A stretch of DNA of 60,362 bases from Cetobacterium somerae ATCC BAA-474 (GCF_000479045.1 NZ_KI518165.1:1-60362); one strand, 5' to 3'; numbered from the stretch's first letter, positions 35,685 through 45,383 are shown. Program-made: numbers and translations. Notes: generated from the sequence alone by a model not told the origin.

Positions 35685-35993
35685 TTATTTAACTGCTTTT
35701 AATTCTAGTGATATTGTTGGTTTATCTTGATTTTCTTTGTAGAATATTATAGTTCTTCCAATTATTCCTACAACTTCTGCCTCTATCATTTCAGCTATTT
35801 GGTAAGCTACTTCATTTTTATCCGCTTCTGAATTTTGAAGTATTTTTACTTTAATAAGTTCTCTTGGAATTAATGCCTCTAAAACTCCTTGTGCTAATGT
35901 TTCAGAGAATCCCTCTTTTCCTATTCTAAATATTGGCTCTAAATTGTGAGCTCTCTTTCTTAAAAACGCTCTTTTTTTGCTTGTTAAACTCAT
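35685..35993 (-). CDS. yhbY: CRS1/YhbY-type RNA-binding protein
   Basis: A 102-residue one-domain RNA-binding protein that associates with pre-50S ribosomes in other bacteria. Signature parts are LTSKKRAFLRKRAHNLEPIFRIGKEGFSETLAQGVLEAL and LIKVKIL, with the GxxG-like VGIIGRTIIFY near the end. AGAGGAG precedes the ATG. Confidence 0.93.
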   Translation of the reverse strand: MSLTSKKRAFLRKRAHNLEPIFRIGKEGFSETLAQGVLEALIPRELIKVKILQNSEADKNEVAYQIAEMIEAEVVGIIGRTIIFYKENQDKPTISLELKAVK

Positions 35994-36027
35994 TTTATCT
36001 CCTCTTTATCTTTAATTATATTTTTTA

Positions 36028-37959
36028 TTATACATCCATAATTATTGGTAGAATAACTGGTGTTCTTTTAATTCTATTGTAGAAGAACTTTCCTGCTACA
36101 TCTCTAACGCTATTCTTTATTACTGTCCAATCTTTTATTGCACTATTTTCAAACTCTTTTAATTTTACTTTTATCTGTTCATTAGCTTCATTTAATATTT
36201 CATCAGAATCTCTTGAGTATACAAATCCTCTAGTAACAATATCAGGACCACTTAATACTTTTCCTGTTTCCTTATCTAAAGCAAATACTACAATTACTAC
36301 TCCATCTTGTGATAACTGTTGTCTATCTTTTAGAACTATATGTCCAATATCTCCAACACCAAGACCATCAACCAATGTAGCTCCTGCATTAACTTTTCCT
36401 TTTATCTTCGCACTAGTTTTTGTTACTTCTACTTTGCTTCCGTTAGTAGCTATTACTATATTACTTTTAGGAATTCCAGTCTCTATTGCTGTTTCTTTAT
36501 GAGCTTTTAACATTTTAAACTCTCCATGAACAGGCATAAAATGTTTAGGTTTTATTAAATTTAACATTAGCTTTTGCTCTTCTTTACTTGCATGCCCTGA
36601 AACATGTATTCCAGCTATTTTTTTAAATACAACTTCTGCTTCATATTTTAAAAGACTATTTATGTTATTTGAAACAGCTCTCTCATTTCCTGGAATTGGA
36701 GTTGCTGAAATTATAACAGTATCTCCCTCTTTTACTTTTGTATGTTTATGCATATTTTTGGCTATTCTTGATAACGCTGCCATTGGCTCACCTTGAGTTC
36801 CTGTACACAGAATAACAACTTTATTATCTCTCATTTTATCAACATCTGATAAGTTTATCATAATATTTTCAGGAAGCTTTAAATATCCTAAAGTTGCCGC
36901 TATATCAAAAACTTTAATTAAGCTTCTTCCATCTATTGCAATTTTTCTTCCATGTTCATGAGCTATATTTACAATCTGTTGAAGTCTATGAACGTGAGAT
37001 GCAAATGCTGCTATTATAATTCTTCCTTTTGCTTTTGCAAATTCAACTTTAAAAGCTTCTCCAACACTTCTTTCAGATGGAGTAAATCCATCTATTTCTG
37101 AGTTTGTTGAATCTGAAAGTAATAAATCTACTCCCTCTTCACCAATTTGCGCAAGTCTTAAAAAATCCACTCCGTCTCCGTCAACTGGTGTTAAATCAAT
37201 TTTAAAATCTCCTGTATACATTACTCTTCCTGCTGGAGTTGTAACAACAACTGCATAAGCATCTGCTATTGAGTGTGTAACGCCTACAAATTCAACCTCA
37301 AAATATTTTCCAACTCTTATCTTATCTCTTCCTTTTACCTCTCTCATTTTAGGAAGTACTTTTGAAACTTCTCCACTTTCAAACTTAGCTTTTATTAATG
37401 CTAATGTTAACTTTCCTCCATGAAGAGGTACATTTTTATCTATTTTTTGATATAAATAAGGCACAGATCCAATATGGTCCTCATGACCATGAGTTATAAA
37501 TAGCCCTTTTATTTTATCTTTGTTACTTTCGATATAGCTGAAATCTGGAATAACTAAATCTATTCCTAATAATCCATCATCTGGGAAAGTAACTCCAGAA
37601 TCAATAATAATAATTTCATCTCTATATTGAACTAAAGTCATATTTTTTCCAATTTCATCTAATCCACCTAAAGGAATAACATACATTTTTTCCTCTTTTT
37701 CAGTTTTTAAAATTGGTTTTTTAACCTCTTCTTCAGCTTCAACTTTTTTTGCTGGAACTCTTTTTTTAGGTGCTTGAGGTCTTTGTTGTTGAGTTGTTTT
37801 AACTTCAACTGTCTTTACATCATTATTTTTTTTAGTTTCATTTAAAACCTCAGTATTTGGAGCTTTTTCTCCTTGCTTTGGTTTATTATAATATTTTCTT
37901 CGTCTTGTTTTTTTCTTTGTTGCGTCTTTCTCCTTTTCAACAATATTTTCTAAATTCAT
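36028..37959 (-). CDS. rnj: Ribonuclease J with long basic N-terminal extension
   Basis: RNase J is a metallo-beta-lactamase/beta-CASP ribonuclease with endonucleolytic and 5'-3' exonucleolytic activity. The catalytic core begins near residue 90 (MYVIPLGGLDEIGKNMTLVQY) and carries the zinc motif THGHEDHIGSVPYL, YTGDFKID and a late HVSGHAS segment. The first 85-90 residues are Lys/Arg/Gln-rich and low complexity, so the protein (643 residues) is about 90 longer than typical. The ATG overlaps mrdA by 4 nt (ATGA). Confidence 0.94.
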   Translation of the reverse strand: MNLENIVEKEKDATKKKTRRRKYYNKPKQGEKAPNTEVLNETKKNNDVKTVEVKTTQQQRPQAPKKRVPAKKVEAEEEVKKPILKTEKEEKMYVIPLGGLDEIGKNMTLVQYRDEIIIIDSGVTFPDDGLLGIDLVIPDFSYIESNKDKIKGLFITHGHEDHIGSVPYLYQKIDKNVPLHGGKLTLALIKAKFESGEVSKVLPKMREVKGRDKIRVGKYFEVEFVGVTHSIADAYAVVVTTPAGRVMYTGDFKIDLTPVDGDGVDFLRLAQIGEEGVDLLLSDSTNSEIDGFTPSERSVGEAFKVEFAKAKGRIIIAAFASHVHRLQQIVNIAHEHGRKIAIDGRSLIKVFDIAATLGYLKLPENIMINLSDVDKMRDNKVVILCTGTQGEPMAALSRIAKNMHKHTKVKEGDTVIISATPIPGNERAVSNNINSLLKYEAEVVFKKIAGIHVSGHASKEEQKLMLNLIKPKHFMPVHGEFKMLKAHKETAIETGIPKSNIVIATNGSKVEVTKTSAKIKGKVNAGATLVDGLGVGDIGHIVLKDRQQLSQDGVVIVVFALDKETGKVLSGPDIVTRGFVYSRDSDEILNEANEQIKVKLKEFENSAIKDWTVIKNSVRDVAGKFFYNRIKRTPVILPIIMDV

Positions 37960-39746
37960 TTCATCTCCTCATTGTAATATTCCAAATATTTGTCCACAAA
38001 TTTTTTAGCAACTCCTCCAGCAACACGGCCTCCTCCTCCAGCTCCTTCTAATAGAACTGTAAATACAATCTTAGGCTGCTTGTCTGCTGGAAAATATCCT
38101 GCAACAAGAGCATGAGTTTCATCAAATCTTGAATTCTGAGATGATCCACTTTTTGCTCCTATAACCAATCCAGGGGTTCTTAATGCTTTTGTTGTTCCGT
38201 TATCCTTTTCAACAGTATTTATTAATGCTTTATTTAAAACATCATAATACCAACTTGGATAATTTGTTTCATACAAAACCTCTGGCTTTATCTCTACTTT
38301 TTCACTACCGTTTTCCATATAGTCTACAACATGGGGTACATAAGCTTTTCCTCTATTTGCAAGTCCCATATAGGATACTGCAACTTGCATAGGTGTAGCT
38401 AAAAGATACCCTTGTCCTATTGACAAGATTATTGTATCTCCTTTAAACCAACCTTGTTTAAATCTTTTCTTTTTCCATTTTTCACTTGGTAATATTCCTG
38501 CTCTCTCTCCAAAAACATCTATTTTAGATAGTTTACCATAACCGAAATTTCCAGCTACATCTATAATTGGTTCATGCCCAAATTGGTCAGCATATTTGTA
38601 ATAATATGGATTTACAGATTCTACTATAGATTTTTCAAAATCAACCGTTCCATGTCCACCCTTTTTCCAAGCTCTCCAACTCCATTTTCCAATGCTATAA
38701 ACACCATTGTCAAATATTTTTGTTTTAGGATCTAAACCATTATTAAAAAATGCAAATGCTGAAAATGGCTTAAATACTGAACCTGGTGGATATTCTCCTG
38801 ATATACTTTTATTTGTTAATGGCTTTCTTGGGTCATTTGTTATTTGGTCCCAATCCTCTTGAGAAATTTTAGAACTAAACGTAGTCAGTGAATATGTTGG
38901 ATAACTTACTAATGTTAATACTTTTCCTGTTTGAGCCTCTATTGCTACTAAAGCTCCTGATAGATTCTCCTCTTGGAAAACTTCTTCCATATACTTTTGT
39001 AATCTCATATCTAAAGATAAATGTAGGTTATATCCTGGAGTTGGATCTTTACTTTTTTCAATTTTTTGAGCTTTATTCAAAGCATTAACCTCAATATAAT
39101 CATATCCAGGTTTCCCTTTCATTTGAGAATCATAAATTTTTTCAATTCCAGTTTTTCCAACAATATCTCTTGGAGAATATCCATCCTCTTTCAAATTTTC
39201 ATACTCTTTTTCTGTTATCTTTTTTACATACCCAATTGTATGTGCTGCTAATGAATCATGTATATATTTTCTTTTAGAATAGCTTTGAACTTCCAAATAT
39301 GAATAATCTCCAATTTTTTCCATTAATTTATGAGCTAAATCCAAATCTAAATCTTCTACCAGAATATTTTCTTTAGTATAAGGTACAATTTCTCCGTACT
39401 TTATCCTTTTTTGTAAATAATCTTCACTATATCCAGTTGCTTCACTCATCTCTTTTAATTGTTCATTAGTTACAACTCTTTGGTTCAAATATACCAATCT
39501 ATACCCCAGTGTATTAGTAACAACTAATTCACCATTAGAATCATATATATTTCCTCTTTCTGCATCAATTTTTCTTAATTTAACTCTATTTTTTTGAGCT
39601 AAATAATTATACTTATCTTTTTGTAAAATTTGTAAATATGCCATTCTACTTCCTAGTAATACAAATACTAGAAAAATAAATACTTTATATATTTCCCCTC
39701 TAAATTCGAAACTTTTTCCTAACTTTATTCCAAGATCTTTTTTCAC
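37956..39746 (-). CDS. mrdA: Penicillin-binding protein 2 (cell elongation transpeptidase)
   Basis: A class B PBP that cross-links peptidoglycan during elongation. The 596 residues have a short cytoplasmic tail, one transmembrane helix (about 20-38) and a dimerisation domain. The transpeptidase domain has SxxK as SVFK in the PPGSVFKPF motif, SxN as SVNPYYYKY, and KSG in GAKSGSSQN. The start is GTG, overlapping the MreD-like stop (GTGA), with GAGGAG upstream. No rodA or mreB is seen in this window. Confidence 0.94.
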   Translation of the reverse strand: MKKDLGIKLGKSFEFRGEIYKVFIFLVFVLLGSRMAYLQILQKDKYNYLAQKNRVKLRKIDAERGNIYDSNGELVVTNTLGYRLVYLNQRVVTNEQLKEMSEATGYSEDYLQKRIKYGEIVPYTKENILVEDLDLDLAHKLMEKIGDYSYLEVQSYSKRKYIHDSLAAHTIGYVKKITEKEYENLKEDGYSPRDIVGKTGIEKIYDSQMKGKPGYDYIEVNALNKAQKIEKSKDPTPGYNLHLSLDMRLQKYMEEVFQEENLSGALVAIEAQTGKVLTLVSYPTYSLTTFSSKISQEDWDQITNDPRKPLTNKSISGEYPPGSVFKPFSAFAFFNNGLDPKTKIFDNGVYSIGKWSWRAWKKGGHGTVDFEKSIVESVNPYYYKYADQFGHEPIIDVAGNFGYGKLSKIDVFGERAGILPSEKWKKKRFKQGWFKGDTIILSIGQGYLLATPMQVAVSYMGLANRGKAYVPHVVDYMENGSEKVEIKPEVLYETNYPSWYYDVLNKALINTVEKDNGTTKALRTPGLVIGAKSGSSQNSRFDETHALVAGYFPADKQPKIVFTVLLEGAGGGGRVAGGVAKKFVDKYLEYYNEEMK

Positions 39747-40138
39747 TTAGTTGCTCTCCTCATATATAATAAATTAATTATAAAATAAAATACTGAAAGA
39801 AATAACACATTTACTATTACAAATGGACTTTTCACGAAAATTTTCCATGCCACTATTTGCAAAAGTGAAAGTATATAAAGATTTCCAATATTATAATCAA
39901 AGTTTATAAAATATAGGTGATAAAAAATAATATTTATCCCAACGAACAAAAAAGCAAACGCAGGTTCTCTCGAATGAAGAGCTAATATAACTGCTAATAA
40001 CGGAAATAAAAATGCTATTTTTTTATCTTTTCTATAAGATAAATAAGCCAAGTACGGCATTATTAAAAATCCTTTTGATGTTGTTTGAGGAATGTTATCC
40101 AATATAAAAATAAATAAAATTGAGATAAAATCTAGCAT
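39743..40138 (-). CDS. Polytopic membrane protein in MreD position
   Basis: A 131-residue very hydrophobic protein with about four to five helices. It lies directly before mrdA with a 4-nt overlap, where many bacteria have mreD. Sequence similarity to MreD is weak by eye, so I call it MreD-like only by size, topology and place. GTG at 40144 lies within the AAAGGAG site; ATG 40138 is preferred. Confidence 0.6.
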   Translation of the reverse strand: MLDFISILFIFILDNIPQTTSKGFLIMPYLAYLSYRKDKKIAFLFPLLAVILALHSREPAFAFLFVGINIIFYHLYFINFDYNIGNLYILSLLQIVAWKIFVKSPFVIVNVLFLSVFYFIINLLYMRRATK

Positions 40139-40155
40139 TTCCACTCCTTTTAATT

Positions 40156-41166
40156 CTAATCTATTAAAATATTTATCTTGTTACTTAAACTATTGTTTTC
40201 TAACATATTACTTATATTTAATTTTTTTGCAATTTTTAATGCTGTATAGTAATCTTCACTATTATACTCTATCACAGATTTATCTAATTTTTTAGAATCC
40301 TCTTTTAAAGTGACATTTTTATATCCAGAACTTTCTAACTCTTTTAAAGCTGATTTAGCTTCTGCCGTTGTTCCTTTAATTTCAATTTTAAAGTCAATGT
40401 CTTTTTCTTTTCCAAGTATTAATACAACACTCGCTAATGTCGGAATATCACTATCTTCTTTTATCTTAAAATATTTTTCATTTACATTAGCTAATATATT
40501 TTCAATATTCTCTTTACTAATTTCATTGATTTTAATCAAACTATAGTTTGTATTTTTTTCGTAGTTAGCTGCTGTATAAGTTAAAGCTAATTTATTTTTT
40601 AAATTTTCTCCAGTCTTTCTAGCATAACCACCTACTCCATTTGCGTTTAATATATCTACAACTAAATTTGTTGAACCTTTTAATTCTCCACCATATAAAT
40701 CAGCAAATAAAGATTGTGTTCCTGATGTTAAAATATATTTTTTATCATCTATTACCATTTCAGGGATATTTCTTGCATTTTTTACATTTAAAGCTATCTC
40801 ACTATATTTTATAACTTTATAGTTTTGAACTTTTTCAGGTAAAAAATTATTTATTGAGTCTATCACCATTTTATAGTTTTTAGAATCCACTAATTTTTTT
40901 ATTGTTGTTTCCTTATCTACTTGAACATCAAAGGGTATTTTCACTGCTAGTTTATCTTCGTATACTACAATAATGTTATTTTTACCTATTATTGCATATC
41001 TTTCCCAATTCTCTAAATTTTTATTAGTTTTATTTAAATTATATGTTAAAAATACACCTAATATACCTATCACTATTATTGCTAATAGTAAGCCTCCTAG
41101 AGCTTTTCCTGCTTTTCTTGTTGTTTTCTTTTGTCTACTAAACCCTTTTTCCTTTCTCATTTCCAA
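40156..41166 (-). CDS. Membrane-anchored LytR_C-like protein
   Basis: A 336-residue protein with a basic cytosolic tail, one transmembrane helix (about 25-46) and a large extracytoplasmic part. The segment LVVDILNANGVGGYARKTGENLKNKLALTYTAANYE fits a LytR_C domain (about 165-255), and a second related unit may follow (IEIKGTTAEAKSALKELESSGYKNVTL). LytR_C domains occur in envelope proteins. Position between mtaB and mreD-like/mrdA suggests a cell-wall role. TTG at 41166 is 7 nt after GGAG; an ATG two codons later is possible. Confidence 0.68.
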   Translation of the reverse strand: MEMRKEKGFSRQKKTTRKAGKALGGLLLAIIVIGILGVFLTYNLNKTNKNLENWERYAIIGKNNIIVVYEDKLAVKIPFDVQVDKETTIKKLVDSKNYKMVIDSINNFLPEKVQNYKVIKYSEIALNVKNARNIPEMVIDDKKYILTSGTQSLFADLYGGELKGSTNLVVDILNANGVGGYARKTGENLKNKLALTYTAANYEKNTNYSLIKINEISKENIENILANVNEKYFKIKEDSDIPTLASVVLILGKEKDIDFKIEIKGTTAEAKSALKELESSGYKNVTLKEDSKKLDKSVIEYNSEDYYTALKIAKKLNISNMLENNSLSNKINILID

Positions 41167-42460
41167 TTAGTAACTCCTTTTCTAAATTTGAAATTTCTAC
41201 TTTTACTAATTCATTAACACCAGCTGTTGCTTCTAAAGTTTTTACTCTTAAATAGTTTTGACTATATCCATATGAGCATCCGTCTTCTTTTATCTCTTCA
41301 ACTAAAACCTCTAGTTCTTTTCCTATATATTTTTCTCTTCTTTCTTTTCCCATCTCTTTTCTTAGAGTTTCTAAAACTTCAGCTCTTTTCTTTTTTACAT
41401 TTCCATCAATTTTATCTGTAAATGTATTTGCTAAAGTTTTCTCTCTGTCTGAATATTGGAAAACATGTAAATCTGAGAATCCTATACTTTTTATTACTTC
41501 ATATGTATTATTAAACATCTCATCTGTTTCTCCTGGGAATCCCACAATAACATCTGCTGTATATTCCATATTTTCAACATTTTCTCTAAGCTTCAATAAT
41601 CTTTCTTGGATAAGTTCTGCACCATAATTTCTTCTCATTCTTTCTAAAACTGTATTATCACAAGATTGTAATGATATATGTAAATGTGGCATTAACTTAT
41701 TACTGTTCTCTCTCATAATCTCTATAAATCTATCTGATATCTTATCTGGATACATAGAACCTATTCTAACTCTTTCAACTCCTTCTAGCTTAACTACTGT
41801 TTCTAAAAGTGTTTCTAAATTAATATCAGAGTCTAAATCTTCACCATAAGCACCTAAATTTATTCCAATGATAATAAACTCTTTAAATCCTTCTTTTGTT
41901 AATACTTCTATCTCTTTACAGATACTTTCTAAAGAACGAGATCTACTTTTTCCTCTACCAAATGGTATCTTACAATATGAACAGAAATTATTACATCCAT
42001 CTTGTATTTTTATATACGCTCTTGACATCTCTCTTAAAGTAGCAAACTCATACTCTTCGTACGTTCTCTCTTCAAAAATATTCTCTGTTAATACTTTTGA
42101 TTTTTTATTTTCAATATCTTGAATAAAATCTACTAGACCACTTTTATTACTATTTCCAACAACAAAATCAATCTCTTCAATCTCTAGTAATTCTTTTGAA
42201 TTTGTCTGAGCATAACAACCTGTAACAATAACAATTGATTCAGGATTCATTTTTTTAGCTCTTCTTAACACATTTCTTGTTTTTTTATCAGCTATACTTG
42301 TTACTGTACATGAGTTAACAATATAAATATCTGATTTATTTTCAAAATTTTCCTCTTCGTATCCTATTTTTATTAATTGATTCTTTATACTTTCACTTTC
42401 ATATTGATTAACTTTACACCCTAATGTATAGAAAGCTACTTTTTTATTATTAAAATTCAT
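41138..42460 (-). CDS. mtaB: tRNA t6A37 methylthiotransferase MtaB
   Basis: MtaB converts t6A37 to ms2t6A in tRNAs decoding ANN codons. The 440 residues start with the UPF0004 domain whose three cysteines bind one cluster (C15 in LGCKVNQ, C51 in NSCTV, C82 in TGCYAQ). The radical-SAM domain has DGCNNFCSYCKIP, and a C-terminal TRAM-like RNA-binding region follows. The QYESESIKNQL start distinguishes MtaB from MiaB. It overlaps rsmE by 11 nt and the LytR_C-like gene by 29 nt. TsaC, which begins t6A synthesis, is at 586-1221. Confidence 0.93.
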   Translation of the reverse strand: MNFNNKKVAFYTLGCKVNQYESESIKNQLIKIGYEEENFENKSDIYIVNSCTVTSIADKKTRNVLRRAKKMNPESIVIVTGCYAQTNSKELLEIEEIDFVVGNSNKSGLVDFIQDIENKKSKVLTENIFEERTYEEYEFATLREMSRAYIKIQDGCNNFCSYCKIPFGRGKSRSRSLESICKEIEVLTKEGFKEFIIIGINLGAYGEDLDSDINLETLLETVVKLEGVERVRIGSMYPDKISDRFIEIMRENSNKLMPHLHISLQSCDNTVLERMRRNYGAELIQERLLKLRENVENMEYTADVIVGFPGETDEMFNNTYEVIKSIGFSDLHVFQYSDREKTLANTFTDKIDGNVKKKRAEVLETLRKEMGKERREKYIGKELEVLVEEIKEDGCSYGYSQNYLRVKTLEATAGVNELVKVEISNLEKELLIGNEKGKRV

Positions 42461-43160
42461 TTACTAATATTCCTCCTACTATAATTGAGGCAGTTTCAGC
42501 TCTTAATATTCTCTTCCCCAAAGATACAGGCATAACACCTTTCTCTGTTAAGAACTCAATCTCCTCTTTATCAAATCCCCCCTCTGGACCAATTATATAT
42601 AAAACTTTCTTAGGTTTATTTTCAACTTTATTTAAAATATTTCTTAGTGAGTTTTTATCTTCACATTCATATGGAACAAACATTAAATCATACTCTTTAT
42701 AATTTAGTTCTAATAATTTTTTCGGTTCTCCAATTTCTACTAATTTAACAGCTTGGCACTGCTTTGTTGCTTCTTTTACTATTAGATCCCATTTATCTTT
42801 TTTCTCAGTAATTTTAGCCACACCTCTTTTTGTTAATAGTGGTGTTATTTTACTTACCCCAATCTCTGTCAATTTTTGAATTGTTAAATCCATTTTATCA
42901 TTTTTTAAAATTCCTATAGCAGCTTCTATATAAACTTCAGAAGAAAATCTATCTTCATTTCTTTCTAAAATTTTAGCTTCTATTATCTTTTTCTCTATAT
43001 TTAAAACTTCACAAATATACTCATATTCTCCATCTACAGCTCTTATTATCTCTCCTGGCTTTATTCTAAAAGCATTTTTCAAATGGTTTATGTCATTTTT
43101 GTCCACTATTTCTATTATTTCATTTGCTATATTGTCTTTAGATATTATAACACTTATCAT
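42450..43160 (-). CDS. rsmE: 16S rRNA (uracil1498-N3)-methyltransferase
   Basis: RsmE methylates U1498 in helix 44 of 16S rRNA. The 236-residue SPOUT protein has an N-terminal PUA-like part (NDINHLKNAFRIKPGEIIRAVDG) and the trefoil knot motif YIIGPEGGFDKEEIEFL...VSLGKRILRAETASI. AGGAG precedes the ATG. It lies 9 nt after the Rrf2 gene. Confidence 0.95.
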   Translation of the reverse strand: MISVIISKDNIANEIIEIVDKNDINHLKNAFRIKPGEIIRAVDGEYEYICEVLNIEKKIIEAKILERNEDRFSSEVYIEAAIGILKNDKMDLTIQKLTEIGVSKITPLLTKRGVAKITEKKDKWDLIVKEATKQCQAVKLVEIGEPKKLLELNYKEYDLMFVPYECEDKNSLRNILNKVENKPKKVLYIIGPEGGFDKEEIEFLTEKGVMPVSLGKRILRAETASIIVGGILVNEF

Positions 43161-43169
43161 TATAAACTC

Positions 43170-43595
43170 CTATATCATATCCTTATTTTTTATTAGCTCT
43201 GCTAAAGTTGTTCCTTCTAAAATTTTAGTCATAGCTATATCTAATTTACTCCATATACAAGTCGTTGAGCACTCGTCATCAACACAAGAACAATTTTTGC
43301 TTTTATTATTCTCATTACAATCAATAACTTTAACTTCATCATCTAATATTTTATACAATTCATGTAATGTTATATCTTCAGGTTCCATTGAAAGTTTATA
43401 ACCTCCATTCGGTCCTCTTTTTCCTTGAATTATATTTTCATTTTTTAATTTAAATAAAATTTGCTCTAAATACTGAACTGAAATATCCTCTGATTCTGAT
43501 ATCTCTTTTATTCGAGCTAAGTTTCCCTTTTGAGAAGCTTCAGCTATATATACTAATGCTTTTACACCATATCTAACTTTTGTACTTATTTTCAT
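43170..43595 (-). CDS. Rrf2-family regulator with cysteine-rich loop (IscR-like)
   Basis: A 141-residue winged-helix regulator with the Rrf2 signature MKISTKVRYGVKALVYIAEA, a recognition region ISVQYLEQILFKLKNENII and GKRGPNGGYKL. Five cysteines cluster at C93, C102, C104, C109 and C113, a denser set than the three of IscR, which suggests an iron-sulfur cluster or thiol sensor. No isc or suf genes are nearby; it sits between ruvB and rsmE. The regulated genes are unknown. Confidence 0.9.
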   Translation of the reverse strand: MKISTKVRYGVKALVYIAEASQKGNLARIKEISESEDISVQYLEQILFKLKNENIIQGKRGPNGGYKLSMEPEDITLHELYKILDDEVKVIDCNENNKSKNCSCVDDECSTTCIWSKLDIAMTKILEGTTLAELIKNKDMI

Positions 43596-43599
43596 CCTC

Positions 43600-44589
43600 T
43601 TACTCCTTTATCTCAAAATGATTATAAGCCTTTTCTGTAACCATTCTACCACGACTAGTTCTTTTAATATAACCAATTTTAACTAAATAGGGTTCATATA
43701 CCTCTTCTATTGTTCTTCTATCTTCTCCCAACATCAAGGCTAAAGTTTCAACACCTACTGGACCACCACCATAATTTTCTATTATAGCTTTTATAATATC
43801 TCTATCTAATTCATCTAAACCTTGTTTATCTACGCCTAAAATATTTAGTGCTTTTATAGCGCTATTTAAATCAACTACTCCATTTCCTTTTATTTCACAA
43901 TAATCTCTAACTCTTTTTAATAATCTATTTGCAATTCTCGGAGTTCCTCTACTTCTCAAAGCAATCTCTTTTGCTCCCTCTTCTTCAACTTTGACACCTA
44001 AAATAGCGCCACCTCTTTTTACTATTCCTTCAAGTTCATTTTCTTTATAATAGTCCATTCTATGAACTACTCCAAATCTATCTCTTAAAGGAGAACTCAA
44101 AAGACCCGCTCTAGTTGTAGCTCCAATTAAAGTAAATGGTGGTAATTCTATTCTTATTGATCTCGCTGAAGGTCCTTTTCCAATAATAATATCTAACTCT
44201 CCATCTTCCATAGCTGGATATAAAATCTCCTCTACCGACGTATTCAATCTATGAATTTCATCAATAAATAATATATCATTCTCTTCTAATGATGTTAAAA
44301 TAGCTGCTAAATCTCCAGCTTTATCTAATATTGGTCCTGAAGTTATTTTTAAGTTAACTCCCATCTCTGTAGCTATTACTCCTGCTAAAGTTGTTTTTCC
44401 TAACCCAGGTGGTCCATATAAAAGAATATGATCTATGCAACCACCTCTTTTTTTTGCAGCTTCTATAAAAATACTCATTTTTTCTTTTAATGATTCTTGA
44501 CCGATATATTCAGCTAATCTTTTTGGTCTAAGATTTTTTTGAACTTCTCCTTCAAATTCCAACTCTTCATTAGAAACTATCCTATCCAT
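43600..44589 (-). CDS. ruvB: Holliday junction branch migration ATPase RuvB
   Basis: RuvB is the hexameric motor that drives branch migration with RuvA. The 329 residues have [11 protein letters not shown], Walker [16 protein letters not shown], Walker [12 protein letters not shown] and a sensor region [25 protein letters not shown]. The C-terminal winged helix includes RTSRGRMVT. No ruvA lies in this window. AAGGAGA precedes the ATG. Confidence 0.97.
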   Translation of the reverse strand: MDRIVSNEELEFEGEVQKNLRPKRLAEYIGQESLKEKMSIFIEAAKKRGGCIDHILLYGPPGLGKTTLAGVIATEMGVNLKITSGPILDKAGDLAAILTSLEENDILFIDEIHRLNTSVEEILYPAMEDGELDIIIGKGPSARSIRIELPPFTLIGATTRAGLLSSPLRDRFGVVHRMDYYKENELEGIVKRGGAILGVKVEEEGAKEIALRSRGTPRIANRLLKRVRDYCEIKGNGVVDLNSAIKALNILGVDKQGLDELDRDIIKAIIENYGGGPVGVETLALMLGEDRRTIEEVYEPYLVKIGYIKRTSRGRMVTEKAYNHFEIKE

Positions 44590-44598
44590 TTTTTCTCC

Positions 44599-45201
44599 TT
44601 AAATAAAAACTGTTATTACAAATTGTACAACTCCAATAAGTCCACCTAAAATAGCTCCAATTATTTCTATATGTTTCAACTCTTTCTTTGCTAAAGAAAA
44701 AGTTATTCTCTCTAGCTCTTCCAAAGAAAATCCATCTACTTTTTCAACTATAATCTCTTTAAAATCAACATTTTTTTCTAAAGTTTCAAATAACATTCCA
44801 ATTATTTGATCTTTATTTTCCATTATCGACCCTTTTATAGCATCTTTTATTTTATTTAAAGCTGATTCATTTAAAAACATAGCTATCATTGGAAATCTCG
44901 TTGTTATCTCTGATGCTAACTTTTTTTCTAATATACTGTCAATTACTCTTTCCATTTCAACATCTAAATTTGCATTTTCTAATTTTTTTGTTATATCATC
45001 TAATGATATTAGTTCATTTTGAATTGTATCTGCTAAAGTTATTCCTATTTCATGTCTTCTTTTAGGAATTAAACCTTGGATTTTAAAAAACCCTAAGTTT
45101 ATCTCTTTATATGGTCTAAATAACATCTTTATTGCAATATAGTTTGTAACCCATCCAATCATCGATCCAATAACAATTAAAAGTAACGCTTTTACTAACA
45201 T
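44599..45201 (-). CDS. Short DUF445-family membrane protein
   Basis: A 200-residue protein with one transmembrane helix at each end (about 2-24 and 180-200). The N-terminal segment IGWVTNYIAIKMLFRPYKEINLGFFKIQGLIPKRRHEIG is the DUF445/YheB signature. Most family members are nearly twice this length, so this is a compact version with a shortened helical middle. The function is unknown. It is the first gene of the long leftward run and has a clear promoter. Confidence 0.87.
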   Translation of the reverse strand: MLVKALLLIVIGSMIGWVTNYIAIKMLFRPYKEINLGFFKIQGLIPKRRHEIGITLADTIQNELISLDDITKKLENANLDVEMERVIDSILEKKLASEITTRFPMIAMFLNESALNKIKDAIKGSIMENKDQIIGMLFETLEKNVDFKEIIVEKVDGFSLEELERITFSLAKKELKHIEIIGAILGGLIGVVQFVITVFI

Positions 45202-45247
45202 CTTCTCACCTTTTCAATTCCTTATCAGTTTTATAAATTATTATTTA

Positions 45248-45276
45248 TTATACCATTTTATACCTATATATCCAAT
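45248..45276 (-). promoter_or_regulatory. Promoter of the long leftward gene run (DUF445-ruvB...)
   Basis: Minus strand -35 TTGGAT (45276-45271), 17-nt spacer and perfect -10 TATAAT (45253-45248). Confidence 0.75.
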
Positions 45277-45327
45277 ACATTTTTTGGGCTTTTACTTCTA
45301 AAAAAATCACTAACCTTGATTTTTTTC

Positions 45328-45355
45328 TTGTATTATTTTTTATTTGTGTTATAAT
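45328..45355 (+). promoter_or_regulatory. Promoter of the leader peptide and AGCS symporter
   Basis: Extended -10 TGTTATAAT (hexamer 45350-45355) with a -35-like TTGTAT (45328-45333) at 16-nt spacing. The transcript would start near 45362, only about 22 nt before the leader peptide ATG. Confidence 0.7.
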
Positions 45356-45383
45356 ACTTCAAATAATTATGAGGAGGAAAGTA

